A stretch of 64,000 nucleotides of DNA from Alteromonas mediterranea DE (GCF_000020585.3 NC_011138.3:391001-455000), one strand, 5' to 3'. Shown: positions 1 to 12,435, numbered from the stretch's first letter. A program made the numbers and translations. The notes: a model not told the origin generated them from the letters alone.

Positions 1-801
1 AGAACACAGATCTCAAGAGCATTAACTGAAAAGTTTCAATTAGCAACCTCCGAAGTTCAGAGTGGGACCATTGAAAGACATATCGAATTGTTGGGTACTC
101 TTGTAATTCCACCCAAGAACAAGGCTGAAGTTAATGCGCGGTTCTCGGGAGTTGTAGAAACTCTCGCTTCGGATGTTGGTGACAGCGTGAAGGCTGGCGA
201 TGTAATTGCAAAAATTCAATCAAATGACAGCTTACAAACCTACATCGTGAAAGCGCCAATTTCGGGTACGGTAGTAAGTCGAAATGTTAATGTTGGGCAG
301 TTGGTTACCAGTGAAACGCTTTATAAAATAGTCGACGCTGAAACGCTTTGGGCAGAATTGAAAGTATTTCCATCCAAGCGGGATACAATAAAGCAGGGCT
401 CTTATATCCACATAAAAAAAGGTTCCCGACAGCAAGATGCAAAGGTCAAATTTCTCATTCCGTCAGGTTCACTTGAACCTTATCAGATCGCAATTGTTGA
501 AATCACTAATACCGAAGGAGAATTCTCCCCCGGCGATATGGTTACAGGTGTAGTTGATGCTCAGAAAGTCGATGTTTCGCTTCGCGTTGAGAATGAAGCT
601 ATCCAATCAATGGATGGTAACTCAGTTGTATTTTTAAACGATGGTAACACGTTTCAAGCTGTCCCTGTCGAGCTGGGTATAAAAGATGACAACTTCACTG
701 AAGTAAAGCGTGGCTTAATCGCTGGTCAAATTTACGTATCAAAAAATAGCTTTCTGATAAAAGCGGATCTTGAAAAATCCGGTGCCTCTCACGCTCACTA
801 A
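1..801 (+). CDS. Heavy-metal efflux RND periplasmic adaptor (CzcB-like), 5' end outside window
   Basis: Membrane-fusion (adaptor) subunit that should link the inner-membrane RND pump just downstream to an outer-membrane channel. The frame is open from base 1 with no stop, so the N-terminus and signal peptide lie outside the window; 266 residues are visible. A lipoyl/barrel-sandwich segment is seen (VGDSVKAGDVIAKIQ, then APISGTVVSRNVNVGQLV), followed by beta-barrel and membrane-proximal regions. It ends 15 bases before the RND pump gene, so the two are one operon. A short His-containing C-terminus (ASHAH) is present. The metal (Zn/Co/Cd/Cu/Ag) cannot be set from sequence alone. Confidence 0.88.
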   Translation, partial: RTQISRALTEKFQLATSEVQSGTIERHIELLGTLVIPPKNKAEVNARFSGVVETLASDVGDSVKAGDVIAKIQSNDSLQTYIVKAPISGTVVSRNVNVGQLVTSETLYKIVDAETLWAELKVFPSKRDTIKQGSYIHIKKGSRQQDAKVKFLIPSGSLEPYQIAIVEITNTEGEFSPGDMVTGVVDAQKVDVSLRVENEAIQSMDGNSVVFLNDGNTFQAVPVELGIKDDNFTEVKRGLIAGQIYVSKNSFLIKADLEKSGASHAH

Positions 802-816
802 TCCTGGAGACGATAA

Positions 817-3924
<3,108 letters not shown>

Positions 3925-3934
3925 TCAAATTTTA

Positions 3935-3954
3935 CGCCCGGTATGTTCCGGGCG
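3935..3954 (+). other. Intergenic hairpin between czcA and the CDF gene
   Basis: A perfect 7-bp stem (CGCCCGG / CCGGGCG, loop TATGTT) lies in the 43-base gap between the RND pump and the CDF gene. There is no U-tract after it, so it is more likely an mRNA-stabilising or attenuating hairpin inside the operon than a full terminator. Confidence 0.45.
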
Positions 3955-3967
3955 CACCGGAGCCTCT

Positions 3968-4846
3968 ATGACTCATAATCATTCAAATAGCTCAAACAAA
4001 ATTGGGTGGGCTTTTCTATTAAATTTCAGCTTCACAATTATTGAATTTATTGGCGGCTGGCTAACGAACAGCACTGCTATAATGGCAGATGCTGTTCATG
4101 ATCTCGGCGATTCAGTTTCTATTGGAAGCGCCTGGTGTCTCAATAGGTTAGGAGAGAGAGAGGCCGATGAAAATTTCACATATGGGTACAAGCGACTCAG
4201 CCTGTTAGGGGCATTTATTAACGGAGCCGTACTTATCCTTGGCTCAATCTGGGTATTATCAGAAGCCATTCCTCGAGTATTAGACCCGGTCGTTCCAAAT
4301 ACAGAAGGCATGATATTACTTGCGATTCTAGGTGTCGCTGTAAACGGCTTTGCTGTGTATAAACTCCAGGGAGGAAATACCCTAAACGAGAGAGTGTTGA
4401 ACTGGCATTTATTGGAGGACGTTTTAGGCTGGGTTGCTGTATTAATTATTGCCATAGTAATGCAATTTGTCGACTGGCCAATTTTAGACCCCCTACTTTC
4501 GATTGGCTTTACGCTTTTTATATTGTTTAATGTAATTCGAAACTTATTAGCAACCTTAAAATTATTTTTGCAAGGTGTTCCAGAGAAAAACTTATACAAA
4601 CAAGTGTTAGATGAACTCCGGAGTGTTGATAGAGTTGAATATATCCATGACTTAAAAATTTGGTCACTTGACGGAGAACACAATGTTATTACTATACGCG
4701 TTGGCAGTGCCTTAAAGACAGTTGAAGAATACAAGTTATTGAAGCTTGATATTTATGATAGCTTGGCCATGTTTGACTTCAGTTACAGCACAGTTGAAAT
4801 AGAGTTTACTGACGAGCATTCTGCAGTTAATGAGGAGGTGAGATGA
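3968..4846 (+). CDS. Cation diffusion facilitator (CzcD/ZitB-like metal exporter)
   Basis: Inner-membrane metal/proton antiporter, 292 residues, six transmembrane helices and a C-terminal cytoplasmic domain. Both HxxxD metal sites of zinc-type CDF proteins are present: H44/D48 in TM2 (VHDLGDS) and H147/D151 in TM5 (HLLEDVLGW). An N-terminal MTHNHS segment is short compared with the His-rich tails of many members. It follows the czcA-like gene by 43 bases on the same strand, as czcD-type genes often do, so it probably exports Zn/Cd/Co to the periplasm for the RND pump to carry across the outer membrane. Confidence 0.9.
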   Translation: MTHNHSNSSNKIGWAFLLNFSFTIIEFIGGWLTNSTAIMADAVHDLGDSVSIGSAWCLNRLGEREADENFTYGYKRLSLLGAFINGAVLILGSIWVLSEAIPRVLDPVVPNTEGMILLAILGVAVNGFAVYKLQGGNTLNERVLNWHLLEDVLGWVAVLIIAIVMQFVDWPILDPLLSIGFTLFILFNVIRNLLATLKLFLQGVPEKNLYKQVLDELRSVDRVEYIHDLKIWSLDGEHNVITIRVGSALKTVEEYKLLKLDIYDSLAMFDFSYSTVEIEFTDEHSAVNEEVR

Positions 4847-5129
4847 AATTCCATTACTCATTAACAATGATAGTCGACAGTAATTCAAGTTTTAATACTA
4901 AGCTAAAATTTTATTTGTGACACATTGTCTACAATCATGACTATAGATTTTCATGGAACTTTTTAGTTTGTTCCCCTCATGATTAAATTTTTTGTTAAAC
5001 TGTAAGGAGAGTGTGATAGATAATAATGCGTAACTAAAGTGGTAAGAGGCAAGATTGAACACGTACCTTCGACATCAACGTTTCTTTCGTGCTCTTACGA
5101 GATGTTGAAAATAAAATATAGAGACATTA

Positions 5130-5345
5130 ATGAAATTTATAAGTAACTATAAGATGAGCTTCTTATTTTTTATTAGTGGTATTCTGTGTTTAATCGCTTA
5201 TAACATAAAAGGCTCGAGTATAGATGAAAATGGTTTTTTGGTTGAATCGTTTGGCTTCATTCCTATATTTTGGCTATTTGAGCTGATGGCATCGCTGACT
5301 TTTGCTTTCACTTTCATTAAACTTAAAAAAAATCAGCGAAAGTAA
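5130..5345 (+). CDS. Small two-helix membrane protein, DUF3955-like
   Basis: 71 residues. Two hydrophobic helices (about 8-26 and 42-62) flank the segment GSSIDENGFLVESFGFIPIFWLF, which resembles the DUF3955 pattern of a short loop with S-x-DENG followed by F-x-IPI. The function of that family is not known. The gene stands alone between the metal efflux genes and the convergent dgkA. The preceding 283 bases hold no other gene that I can support. Family assignment is from memory of the pattern and is moderate. Confidence 0.6.
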   Translation: MKFISNYKMSFLFFISGILCLIAYNIKGSSIDENGFLVESFGFIPIFWLFELMASLTFAFTFIKLKKNQRK

Positions 5346-5589
5346 AAGCACGCGAAGAACTTTTTCTAACTGACAATTTTGCTTTGCGATTTGCTATGCA
5401 ACTCCTGGCTAGTAATTGAAAACTGAACCCAAAGGTTGTTGGGTATTGCCTTTTAGTTATATCAGACTTTAACTTCTTATATTAAAGCTCGCTAATTATT
5501 GGCTTTCTATTCTTTTATACACATTGATGAATTTGCACAGTTGGACCCATGTCAGTGCGGTACCTCATCGGTGAGTCAACAGTCTCAAA

Positions 5590-6000
5590 TCAAAAATATC
5601 TACACAATGTAGCTAACCACAACAGTGATGAAATTGCGATCGTCACTAAAACAGCCGCTGAGCCTAAATCTTTCGCTAAGCCTGACAGTGGGTGAATCTC
5701 TTTTCCAATACGGTCAATAGTTACTTCAATTGCAGTATTTATAATTTCAGCGAACAAAACGAAGAGTATGGAGGAAAGTAAAATCGCCTTTTCCATATAA
5801 GGAATTGACCAAAATGCAAGCACTCCCGCCGCTAAGATAAGTAAGATAAGTTCTTGCCGGAACGCTGACTCGTTTTTAACAAGCCATGATGATATAGCTC
5901 GAACTGAGTTTTTCATTGCTAATACAATACGCAACATGCCCTTTGGTTTGGCTTTAGGGTCGAAATGCATTTTTGATGTGGCTTCGTCTATGACTCGCAT
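5590..6000 (-). CDS. dgkA: Diacylglycerol kinase
   Basis: 136-residue integral-membrane kinase that phosphorylates diacylglycerol to phosphatidic acid. The family signature is clear: NTAIEVTIDRIG, then HPLSGLAKDLGSAAVLV. The N-terminus is about 15 residues longer than the E. coli enzyme. Its start overlaps the end of the eptA reading frame by 13 bases, so the two were translationally coupled. The pairing makes sense: EptA takes phosphoethanolamine from phosphatidylethanolamine and leaves diacylglycerol, which DgkA recycles. The IS66 insertion in eptA may now be polar on this gene unless a promoter in the element or nearby drives it. Confidence 0.93.
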   Translation of the reverse strand: MRVIDEATSKMHFDPKAKPKGMLRIVLAMKNSVRAISSWLVKNESAFRQELILLILAAGVLAFWSIPYMEKAILLSSILFVLFAEIINTAIEVTIDRIGKEIHPLSGLAKDLGSAAVLVTIAISSLLWLATLCRYF

Positions 6001-6878
6001 TTTCGTAAAATATCCTGAGTGGGTTGGTAGGTGCTGCTTTGCACATTAGTAAGACCAAGTAATGTGTCAAAAAGGTTGTCATGCGAATAAGGATGACTGG
6101 ATAACGACTTTACGCAATCACTGTATTCAGGTTGGCTAAACTTGGAGGCCCAATAAACCATTGGTACATGAGTTTGCTCAACAGGCGCTAAATTATAAGG
6201 GAAACCGTGTAAATAAAGCCCTTTTTCTCCCAATGACTCACCATGATCCGATAGATAAAGCATCGACGAATTAGGAATAGTGGAAAGCTGTTCAATAATC
6301 TGGCCTAGCACGTAGTCTGTGTATGCAATAGTATTATCGTACGTATTTGTCAGCTCTGCCTCTTCACAATTTTGAATATCACTTCTGGGACAGTCAGGCA
6401 CGAACTTAGCAAATTTCTCTGGGTATCTCCGGTAGTAAGTAGGGCCGTGTGAGCCAATCATATGTAAGACTATCACTCTATGTTCTTTAGATGGCCTTGA
6501 AAGAGTTTCTCTTAAAAGGTCAACAAGTACCTCATCATAACAATAATCTCCATCGCAAAACTTGGGATCTCTGGACGGATCAAAGTCTAGGGTCTTTACC
6601 CTCTTGCATACGCCTTTACAGCTACTGTTGTTGTCAATCCAAGTCACGTCAACTCCTGCACGATGAATGATGTCTAAAACATTGTCCTGACTGTCTGCAA
6701 TACGCGAATCATAATTTTCTCGAGAGAGTCTTGAGAACATACATGGCACGGAGACTGCGGTAGCAGTACCGCAAGATGTCACCTTGCTAAAACTGATTGC
6801 ACCTGCGTTCTGGATATTAGGCGAAGTACGCCTCGAATAGCTGTTGCTTGAAAACTTGTCCGCTCTGGCTGTTTCGCC
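5988..6878 (-). pseudogene. eptA: eptA 3' part (catalytic domain), separated from its 5' part by IS66
   Basis: Periplasmic sulfatase-fold domain of a phosphoethanolamine-lipid A transferase. The open frame visible today (ending at 5988) starts inside the IS end with residues MNGY, then continues GETARADKFS, which is the catalytic nucleophile region of this family. Metal and substrate residues of the fold are kept (ITWIDN-type region, HMIGSHGPTYY, YLSDHGESLGE, HGFPYN). With bases 6870-5988 joined to 9131-8407 the total is 1608 bases, 536 codons including stop, with no frame problem, so the damage is only the insertion. Loss of function is expected because membrane anchor and catalytic domain are split. 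Confidence 0.9.
6871..6878. repeat. Target-site duplication, left copy
   Basis: GTTTCGCC directly before the left IS end. The same 8 bases follow the right end at 8407-8414. An 8-bp duplication is the IS66-family size. Confidence 0.95.
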
Positions 6879-6907
6879 GTAACCGTTCACCAGGGCCCTA
6901 TTGACAG
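6879..6907 (+). repeat. IS66 left terminal inverted repeat
   Basis: 29 bp, matching the reverse complement of 8378-8406 at 28 positions; the mismatch is at position 15 (G here, A in the right copy). Confidence 0.93.
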
Positions 6908-6978
6908 TTAGTAATATTTATTTTCAATGATCGTGGGGATCCTATTGATTGATCCCGCCAGTCTGTCAGAGTGGTTTC

Positions 6979-8387
6979 ATGCCACGTAAAAAGCAGCCCA
7001 CAAAGCCACCTGTCGCTACTAATCTCGATGATGCCAATGAGCTCATTAGTACACTCTGGGACAGGCTAAATGACCTCGAAGACCGACTGAATCAAAACAG
7101 TCGTAATTCATCGCGCCCGCCATCGTCTAATGGGCCGGGGGCGTCCTCTTCTGCGCCAGCTAAAAAGCCGACAGGCCGTAAGCGCGGTGCGCAATCCGGC
7201 CATAAAGGCAGTAAGCGGATGCTGGCCGATACCGTTGATGAGACGCGCACCTATTATCCCGACGATACTTGTGCTTGCGGTGGTACTATTACTATCAGTG
7301 ATTCACCGTATCGCCGCCATCAGGTTTTTGATATTCCTTCTCAGGCTTTCTCTGTGGTTGAACATCAGTTACATCAGGGTCAGTGTTGTCAGTGCAGCAA
7401 AACGGTAAAAGCAACGCTACCTGACAACGTGAATCAGGGACAGATGGGCAATAACCTGCTGGCATATGTGGCAATGCAGTCCGGTCAGTTTCACCAGAGT
7501 ATCAGTAAAATCCAGCAACAGCTCGAACAGAACTTCGGCTTATCGTTCAGTCGCGGTGCTATCTCTGAAGCGCAGGCCGGGTTAGTTCAGTACTGACGCC
7601 AGCGTATCAGGATATCAAAGAGATGATGCGCACTGAGGCGGTGGTACACTGCGATGAAACCCGTCATCAGCGTGGTAACGAAAACCGCTGGATGTGGCAG
7701 GTATGCACAGCAGAATTATCATGCTTTATGACGCACTTCTCACGTGGCGCCTGGGCGGCAAAGAAACTACTCGGCGATAATCCGGAAAACATTGTTGTTA
7801 CTGACCAGTATGCCGGTTATCACTACATCGATTCAGACCACCGTCAATTGTGCTGGGCGCATATCTTAAGAAACATGAATGCGCTGGCGGAAAGCTGGGG
7901 TACGAACAAGACTTATGGAACGACGTTAGTCAGGCTCATTCGCATACTGTTCCGGCTGCAACACCGGTATGAGAGTAACGCACTAAGTGAAAAGCGATAC
8001 CTGGACCGGATGGAAAAACTACGCATCGCCTGGCGAGAGCAACTTGAACTGGCATCAAGACGCTGTGTGACTCCCCGCTATCAGAACCGGTGTAAGCTAC
8101 TGCTAAAACACGATGACATGTGCTGGGTATTCCTCAGTCACGATGGCGTCCCTCTCACTAACAATGAAGCCGAGCGTTCATTGCGAAGCTATGTGCTGTG
8201 GCGAAAAGGCAGCTATGGTGTGTGGTCTCACCGAGGGGAACTGTTCAGACAACGTATACTCACCATCGTCGAAACCTGCCGGAAACAAAAGCTGAATCCA
8301 CTGAATTGGCTCCGCGCCATTCTCGAAGCGACGCTGAACAAAACGTCCTATCCTCTGCTCGACGACTTCAAAGCTGCCTGTCAATAG
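6979..8387 (+). pseudogene. IS66-family transposase, frameshifted
   Basis: The transposase reads in two frames. Part one starts at ATG 6979 (MPRKKQPTKPP) and runs to a stop at 7596. It holds the coiled N-terminus (LWDRLNDLEDRLNQNSRNSS), the basic linker and the zinc-finger-like CACGG...CCQCSK region. Part two is open from 7569 to 8387 and carries the DDE domain: HCDET, TDQYAGYH and NNEAERSLR. Restoring one base near 7574-7580 (CAG-GGC-CGG) joins them smoothly. No slippery heptamer was seen at the junction, so an inactivating deletion or a sequencing error fits better than programmed frameshifting. The stop codon lies within the right inverted repeat. Confidence 0.85.
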
Positions 8388-8406
8388 GGCCTTGGTGAAC
8401 GGTTAC
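8378..8406 (-). repeat. IS66 right terminal inverted repeat
   Basis: 29 bp, inverted partner of 6879-6907. The transposase stop codon (8385-8387) is within it. Confidence 0.93.
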
Positions 8407-8414
8407 GTTTCGCC
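8407..8414. repeat. Target-site duplication, right copy
   Basis: GTTTCGCC, identical to 6871-6878. Confidence 0.95.
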
Positions 8415-9131
8415 AACCACTAACACTGTAATAGATGGGTGTATATTAGCGTTACCTTTTAAGTAGGGACGCTTGTCTAATACTTTGTAGGGTAAAGGCG
8501 GATAGAAGTAAGTGTCCCGAAGGTACTTGTACCCTGAATCATAAAAGGCGTAGGGAATAATATACTTCGTTAGATCTTTGTTATTTCTGCCGACAGCTGC
8601 ATAGCTCTTAAAAAGGAACGTGGCTATAATTGCAATACCCAATAAAGCTAATAAGTTCAGCACTAGAAGGTGCTTGATTCGAGCCTTGAGCTTTCCATTT
8701 ATTTCCAGATTAAAAATCGCAAATACAGGGATTAATCCCAGTATAGAGAAGAATAAAAAAAGTGTTGAATTTAGATAAGAAAAGGCTTCACCAGAATTTG
8801 TTTCCATTACATTCTGTATCATGCTCTTATCGAAAATGACACCATAGGCCAAGGTGCCGTAAAGTAGAATAGAACTTACAACGAAAGCAATTGCAACGGT
8901 GGTGCGCGGCAAAAATAGGGCACCAAAAAGACTTAGAAAAATAATATTAAAAAAGGTTAGCAAGAGCGGTACAGAGAGAAAAAACACCCACTCATTCAAT
9001 GTTACAGGGGCTACAACTTCATAAACAGCGGACAAAAATGGTATGTTAAATATTGCTGCGATAAACAATGAAGAAAGTAAAATGAACTGAGCTGATGTAG
9101 GATTGAAATTTAGTGTTCTTGGAAATTTCAC
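8407..9131 (-). pseudogene. eptA: eptA 5' part (membrane domain) of phosphoethanolamine-lipid A transferase
   Basis: N-terminal half of a lipid A phosphoethanolamine transferase, from a GTG start at 9131 to the IS66 junction. It encodes about five membrane helices (residues 15-60, 65-105, 115-175) and the periplasmic linker, ending in ITVLVVGET, the strand that carries the nucleophilic threonine. Translation now stops inside the IS at 8403. The intact enzyme would transfer phosphoethanolamine from phosphatidylethanolamine to lipid A and raise resistance to cationic peptides. Its own promoter with a PmrA-like box lies 47 bases upstream (9178-9194). Confidence 0.9.
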
Positions 9132-9161
9132 AATAAGGTTCTCGTGTACTTCTTAGCACAT

Positions 9162-9194
9162 AAGTTACCTGTCTAAACTTAAATAACGCTTAAG
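9162..9194 (-). promoter_or_regulatory. PmrA-box-like promoter of eptA
   Basis: On the minus strand the direct repeat CTTAAG-N5-TTTAAG (9194 to 9178) matches the PmrA-type consensus YTTAAK-N5-YTTAAK in both halves. Exactly 10 bases further on is TAACTT as a -10 candidate. The same layout occurs before the GT2 gene at 12474-12506. The two-component system at 13312-15424 is the natural candidate regulator (inference). Confidence 0.7.
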
Positions 9195-9251
9195 AAAAAC
9201 TGTAGAATGAAAATTCTCGCATTATTTTTTAATTGTATGAAAACATGTACC

Positions 9252-10994
9252 TCACGTAACGGGCCTATCTGGGATATAACTAAAGATCTCAGTCGCAGTT
9301 TTCGTAAGCGGACACTTTTCGGTTAATGCCTCGTGCGATAATAGTACCCAGTGGGCGCGATGTGCATACCCTACAGACGTTGCCATTTCTTTTTTAAAAC
9401 AACTATTGCGTACATGTTTTTCATCGACGAGGATGTATCTTCCCTTTTCAGTCTTATCCAGCCACTGGTAGGCGGCAGACAATTGCTGATCAACAGGGGT
9501 ATGATACCCAAAATGAGTGATGGGATAAGGCGAGAAGAGAATGAACTGTTCAGAAAAATCAACAAGTGCAATAGTTGCATCATGTTTACCAATTTCTTTT
9601 TCAATATTTGCAAATACGCTTTTAGGGGTTTTTACATCTTCAAGTAAAGTGTAACCCCAAGTAGCGTACATGCCCCAAAGAGTACACAAGAAATAGGGCC
9701 AGACTTTCCAGTGCTTCCCTCTAGTAGTGATCACCGTAACCAGACACGTCAGTCCCCCCGTTACTAAAAAAAACATCCACGGAGAAAGCCCGAACTTTTC
9801 TTCTAACTTTAGGGCGAATGATGCTTTTACTATGCCGGAAAAACCAAACCCCAATAAGCCTACTGATAGTAAAAATACAACGCCCCACAAAAGCCAGGAA
9901 AATACTTTCTTATTAACAACTGAATCAAAGTAAGGCGCAGAGATCAGTGCCAGCATCGGCAATGCGGGTAAGATGTACACCCCCCGTTTACCAGGACTTA
10001 CACTGAAGAAAAGCAGAACAAGTACAATCCAAACCAATGGTAAGTATATGCGGGCATCACCTTTTTTGATTGCGCGATACCAACATGGGATGAGCCATGG
10101 GAGAGCGATGCTAATTGGCAACCAGAATAATGGAATAACCTCTACGAGGTAATACCAGAACGGCTTTATGTGATGCCAGGAATCAGCATATCGAGTGACC
10201 GTTTGCCTGAAAAGAATATTATCTCTATATAGAGCAAGTGATGTGTTGTGGCTATTTTCGACCAATATCAACATAGGTATAAACCATAGTGATATAGCCA
10301 GTAACATCACCACTGCACCCATTATCCACGGTAATACGGACTTTTTAGTTTGCTTCTTAGCTATGTCCCGCTGAGGCCAAAAGTGTCGATGTATCAAGTA
10401 TGGTATCAGCATCAGGACTGGTAAAAATCCGACCCCTTTTGTGATGACGCCAATTCCCATGAAGAAAAAGGCGAGGTAATACCAACGCCATCGCCTTTCA
10501 ACTAAGAAAAAGCGCAAAAGACCATAGCATCCGATTGTTATCCAGCAGCAGACCATTGCGTCTATCTGTGCAGACTTGGCTTGAAGCAAAAATTGAAAAC
10601 TCAATAAAAGAAGTGACGTTGCGATCAGCGCCTCTTTTGTACTCCACAGTCGTTTTGAGATGTCATACACCAAAAAAAGTGTGAGTAGGCTGCATAAAGC
10701 AGATGGGAGCAGAAAGGCAATCTTAATTGACCCGAATAGCGCAAAGAAAAAAGCGATAGACCACATAAACACAGGTGGTTTATCAGGATAAAACTCTCCC
10801 GCTCTGGCTGGAAAGAACCACTGACCTGTTTCAACCATTTCTTTTGCAACTTGTGCAAAACGAGGTTCGTCAGCAGGCCAGGGATCTCTTAACCCAAGCC
10901 CGATAAATATCAACACGCTAGCCAGTACAAAAAGCCAGAAAGTATAATTTGGGTGCTTGTTCTTATGTTTAATGGCTAGGCTCGTCTGATTCAT
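9252..10994 (-). CDS. ArnT-like lipid A glycosyltransferase (GT39/GT83 family)
   Basis: Polytopic inner-membrane glycosyltransferase that would move an undecaprenyl-phosphate-linked sugar onto lipid A. The N-terminal loop DPWPADEPRFAQVAKEM has the acidic and arginine residues typical of ArnT/PMT enzymes, and FYPDKPPVFMWS is the second conserved periplasmic loop. About 12 helices are followed by a periplasmic C-terminal domain. I start it at ATG 10994 (MNQTSLAIKH); a frame-extended start at 11042 is possible and neither has a clear Shine-Dalgarno. Both overlap the VTT gene, so the genes are coupled. No arnBCAD genes for L-Ara4N synthesis are here, so the sugar carried may differ. Confidence 0.83.
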   Translation of the reverse strand: MNQTSLAIKHKNKHPNYTFWLFVLASVLIFIGLGLRDPWPADEPRFAQVAKEMVETGQWFFPARAGEFYPDKPPVFMWSIAFFFALFGSIKIAFLLPSALCSLLTLFLVYDISKRLWSTKEALIATSLLLLSFQFLLQAKSAQIDAMVCCWITIGCYGLLRFFLVERRWRWYYLAFFFMGIGVITKGVGFLPVLMLIPYLIHRHFWPQRDIAKKQTKKSVLPWIMGAVVMLLAISLWFIPMLILVENSHNTSLALYRDNILFRQTVTRYADSWHHIKPFWYYLVEVIPLFWLPISIALPWLIPCWYRAIKKGDARIYLPLVWIVLVLLFFSVSPGKRGVYILPALPMLALISAPYFDSVVNKKVFSWLLWGVVFLLSVGLLGFGFSGIVKASFALKLEEKFGLSPWMFFLVTGGLTCLVTVITTRGKHWKVWPYFLCTLWGMYATWGYTLLEDVKTPKSVFANIEKEIGKHDATIALVDFSEQFILFSPYPITHFGYHTPVDQQLSAAYQWLDKTEKGRYILVDEKHVRNSCFKKEMATSVGYAHRAHWVLLSHEALTEKCPLTKTATEIFSYIPDRPVT

Positions 10995-11685
10995 TGCTAC
11001 ATTTGCTGCTTTTTGTGAGAGAACGAAGAGTTTTATCGTCATTATGTTGACGATGATAAACCTTAAAAAGATATGCGCTTAGCAAGCTGGAAATCCCAAA
11101 TAATAGGGCGCTTATGATTATTTTAAGTTCAGAGTTGACTAATACACCCTTACCCATTAATGCAAAAACCGCCATTTGAGGGATGTAGCCAATAGTAGAC
11201 CCAAAAATAAAAGAGCGTCGTGGAATCTTTGAAACGCCAGCAAAAATGTTTGTGAGTAGATTATTCCCTATTGGCAACAGTCTAATGATAACGGACTTAA
11301 GAAAGGGAGAGCGAAGTAGAAAGTGGTCTAACTTGCGCACTCGCATTTCAAAGTGTTGAATAATAATCGGTCTAGCGAAATACCGGGACACTGCCATAAC
11401 TGTTGCACAGCTGAGCGTAGCTGCTAATGTTGAATAGATGACACCTTCAGCAAATCCAAAGGCATACCCCCCCATAAATGCGACTAACTGGCGTGGAAGT
11501 CCGATAGTAAGTAAAAATACTGAGACGGCTAAAAATTTGGCTATCCCTGTCACTCCATTATCACGGGTATGATTGTCTATCCACTCCTGATTAAATGCGT
11601 CAAATGAGGGGGAGAGCGAAATCAAATGACTAAAAAACAGAATGGCAAGTACCAGAATGAAGAAACGAAGGAGACTGGAATTCAA
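10969..11685 (-). CDS. VTT-domain (TVP38/TMEM64, DedA-like) membrane protein
   Basis: 238 residues with an N-terminal helix and a VTT/SNARE-associated core: FMGGYAFGFAEGVIYS, RFLLRSPFLKSVIIRLLPIGNN, IFGSTIGYIPQ. Members of this superfamily move lipids, including undecaprenyl phosphate in DedA-type relatives, which would fit recycling of the carrier lipid used by the ArnT-like enzyme (inference). The start is TTG immediately after the stop of the GT2 gene (TAATTG), with GAAGAGAG as Shine-Dalgarno. The C-terminal tail is hydrophilic and overlaps the next gene. Confidence 0.8.
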   Translation of the reverse strand: MNSSLLRFFILVLAILFFSHLISLSPSFDAFNQEWIDNHTRDNGVTGIAKFLAVSVFLLTIGLPRQLVAFMGGYAFGFAEGVIYSTLAATLSCATVMAVSRYFARPIIIQHFEMRVRKLDHFLLRSPFLKSVIIRLLPIGNNLLTNIFAGVSKIPRRSFIFGSTIGYIPQMAVFALMGKGVLVNSELKIIISALLFGISSLLSAYLFKVYHRQHNDDKTLRSLTKSSKCSNESDEPSH

Positions 11686-12435
11686 TTAGATACTCTCTTC
11701 ATTTTCTAAGATGACATCATTAAGTTTATTACGTTTCTGAAGCCAATAAACTCCTGCCATATCAATTAGTCCAACCCCAAGCCGCCCTAACATATTATAT
11801 TTTGATTTTCCGAATTGCCTGTCTCTGTGATTCACTTCAACAACTTTAATGATCCCACCTTGTCGTCGGATCAGTGCTGGCAGAAAACGATGCATATGAT
11901 CAAAATAGGGTAAATCGAGGAATGTTTGTTTTGGAAAGACCTTTAACCCACATCCGGTGTCAGGTGTATCATCATTAAGAAATTTACTTCTTACAGAATT
12001 TGCTAGTTTTGACTGAAATCTTTTCCAAGCTGTATCCTTTCTGTCTTTACGATGACCAGCAATGCAAAAGTGACTCCCTAACGGAAATTGAGAGGCCATA
12101 GTCAGGAGGTTTGGTATATCAGAGGGATCATTCTGCCCATCCGCATCAAGTGTAACTACAAGTTCTCCATCAGCATGGCTCACCCCTGTCCAAATAGCTG
12201 TACTTTGTCCCACCGAGTGCTTGTGCCGTAGTACGTTAACTCTTTCAAAGCCACTCGCTTTCAGATAAAGCAGATTCTCAAATGTATTATCCGTACTTCC
12301 ATCATCAACATAGATGACTTCGAAGTTGGCTACACCTGTTAACGCTCTATAAATTTCCTCAATTAAGGGTTTTAAATTTTTTTCTTCGTTTTTCGCTGGT
12401 ATTACAACTGAAATTCGCACGTAGCCCTCTGTCAA
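11686..12435 (-). CDS. Family 2 glycosyltransferase, dolichyl/undecaprenyl-phosphate sugar synthase type
   Basis: 249 residues. GT2 fold with VVIPAKNEEKNL, the DDGS nucleotide motif (YVDDGSTDNT), the DADGQNDPSDI metal-binding motif and the GHRKDRKD / TGCGLKVF segments seen in DPM1/ArnC-like enzymes. It lacks the two C-terminal membrane helices of ArnC, so it is a soluble or peripheral type. It probably charges undecaprenyl phosphate with the sugar that the ArnT-like protein transfers. First gene of the block, with a PmrA-like promoter about 55 bases upstream. Confidence 0.85.
   Translation of the reverse strand: MTEGYVRISVVIPAKNEEKNLKPLIEEIYRALTGVANFEVIYVDDGSTDNTFENLLYLKASGFERVNVLRHKHSVGQSTAIWTGVSHADGELVVTLDADGQNDPSDIPNLLTMASQFPLGSHFCIAGHRKDRKDTAWKRFQSKLANSVRSKFLNDDTPDTGCGLKVFPKQTFLDLPYFDHMHRFLPALIRRQGGIIKVVEVNHRDRQFGKSKYNMLGRLGVGLIDMAGVYWLQKRNKLNDVILENEESI

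Larger units (their letters stand above)
6879..8406 (+). mobile_element. IS66-family insertion sequence (single-ORF, ISBst12-like)
   Basis: 1528-bp element. The left (6879-6907) and right (8378-8406) ends are 29-bp inverted repeats with one mismatch, starting GTAACCGTTCACCA; IS66 elements characteristically begin GTAA. It is flanked by the perfect 8-bp duplication GTTTCGCC. It carries only the large transposase gene and no tnpA/tnpB, as in the ISBst12 subgroup. It lies inside eptA. Perfect target copies and an otherwise intact host gene point to a recent insertion. Confidence 0.95.

Noticed and set aside
7560..7625. Programmed -1 frameshift in the IS66 transposase
   Set aside because: No X-XXY-YYZ slippery sequence or downstream structure seen; a simple one-base loss explains it better.
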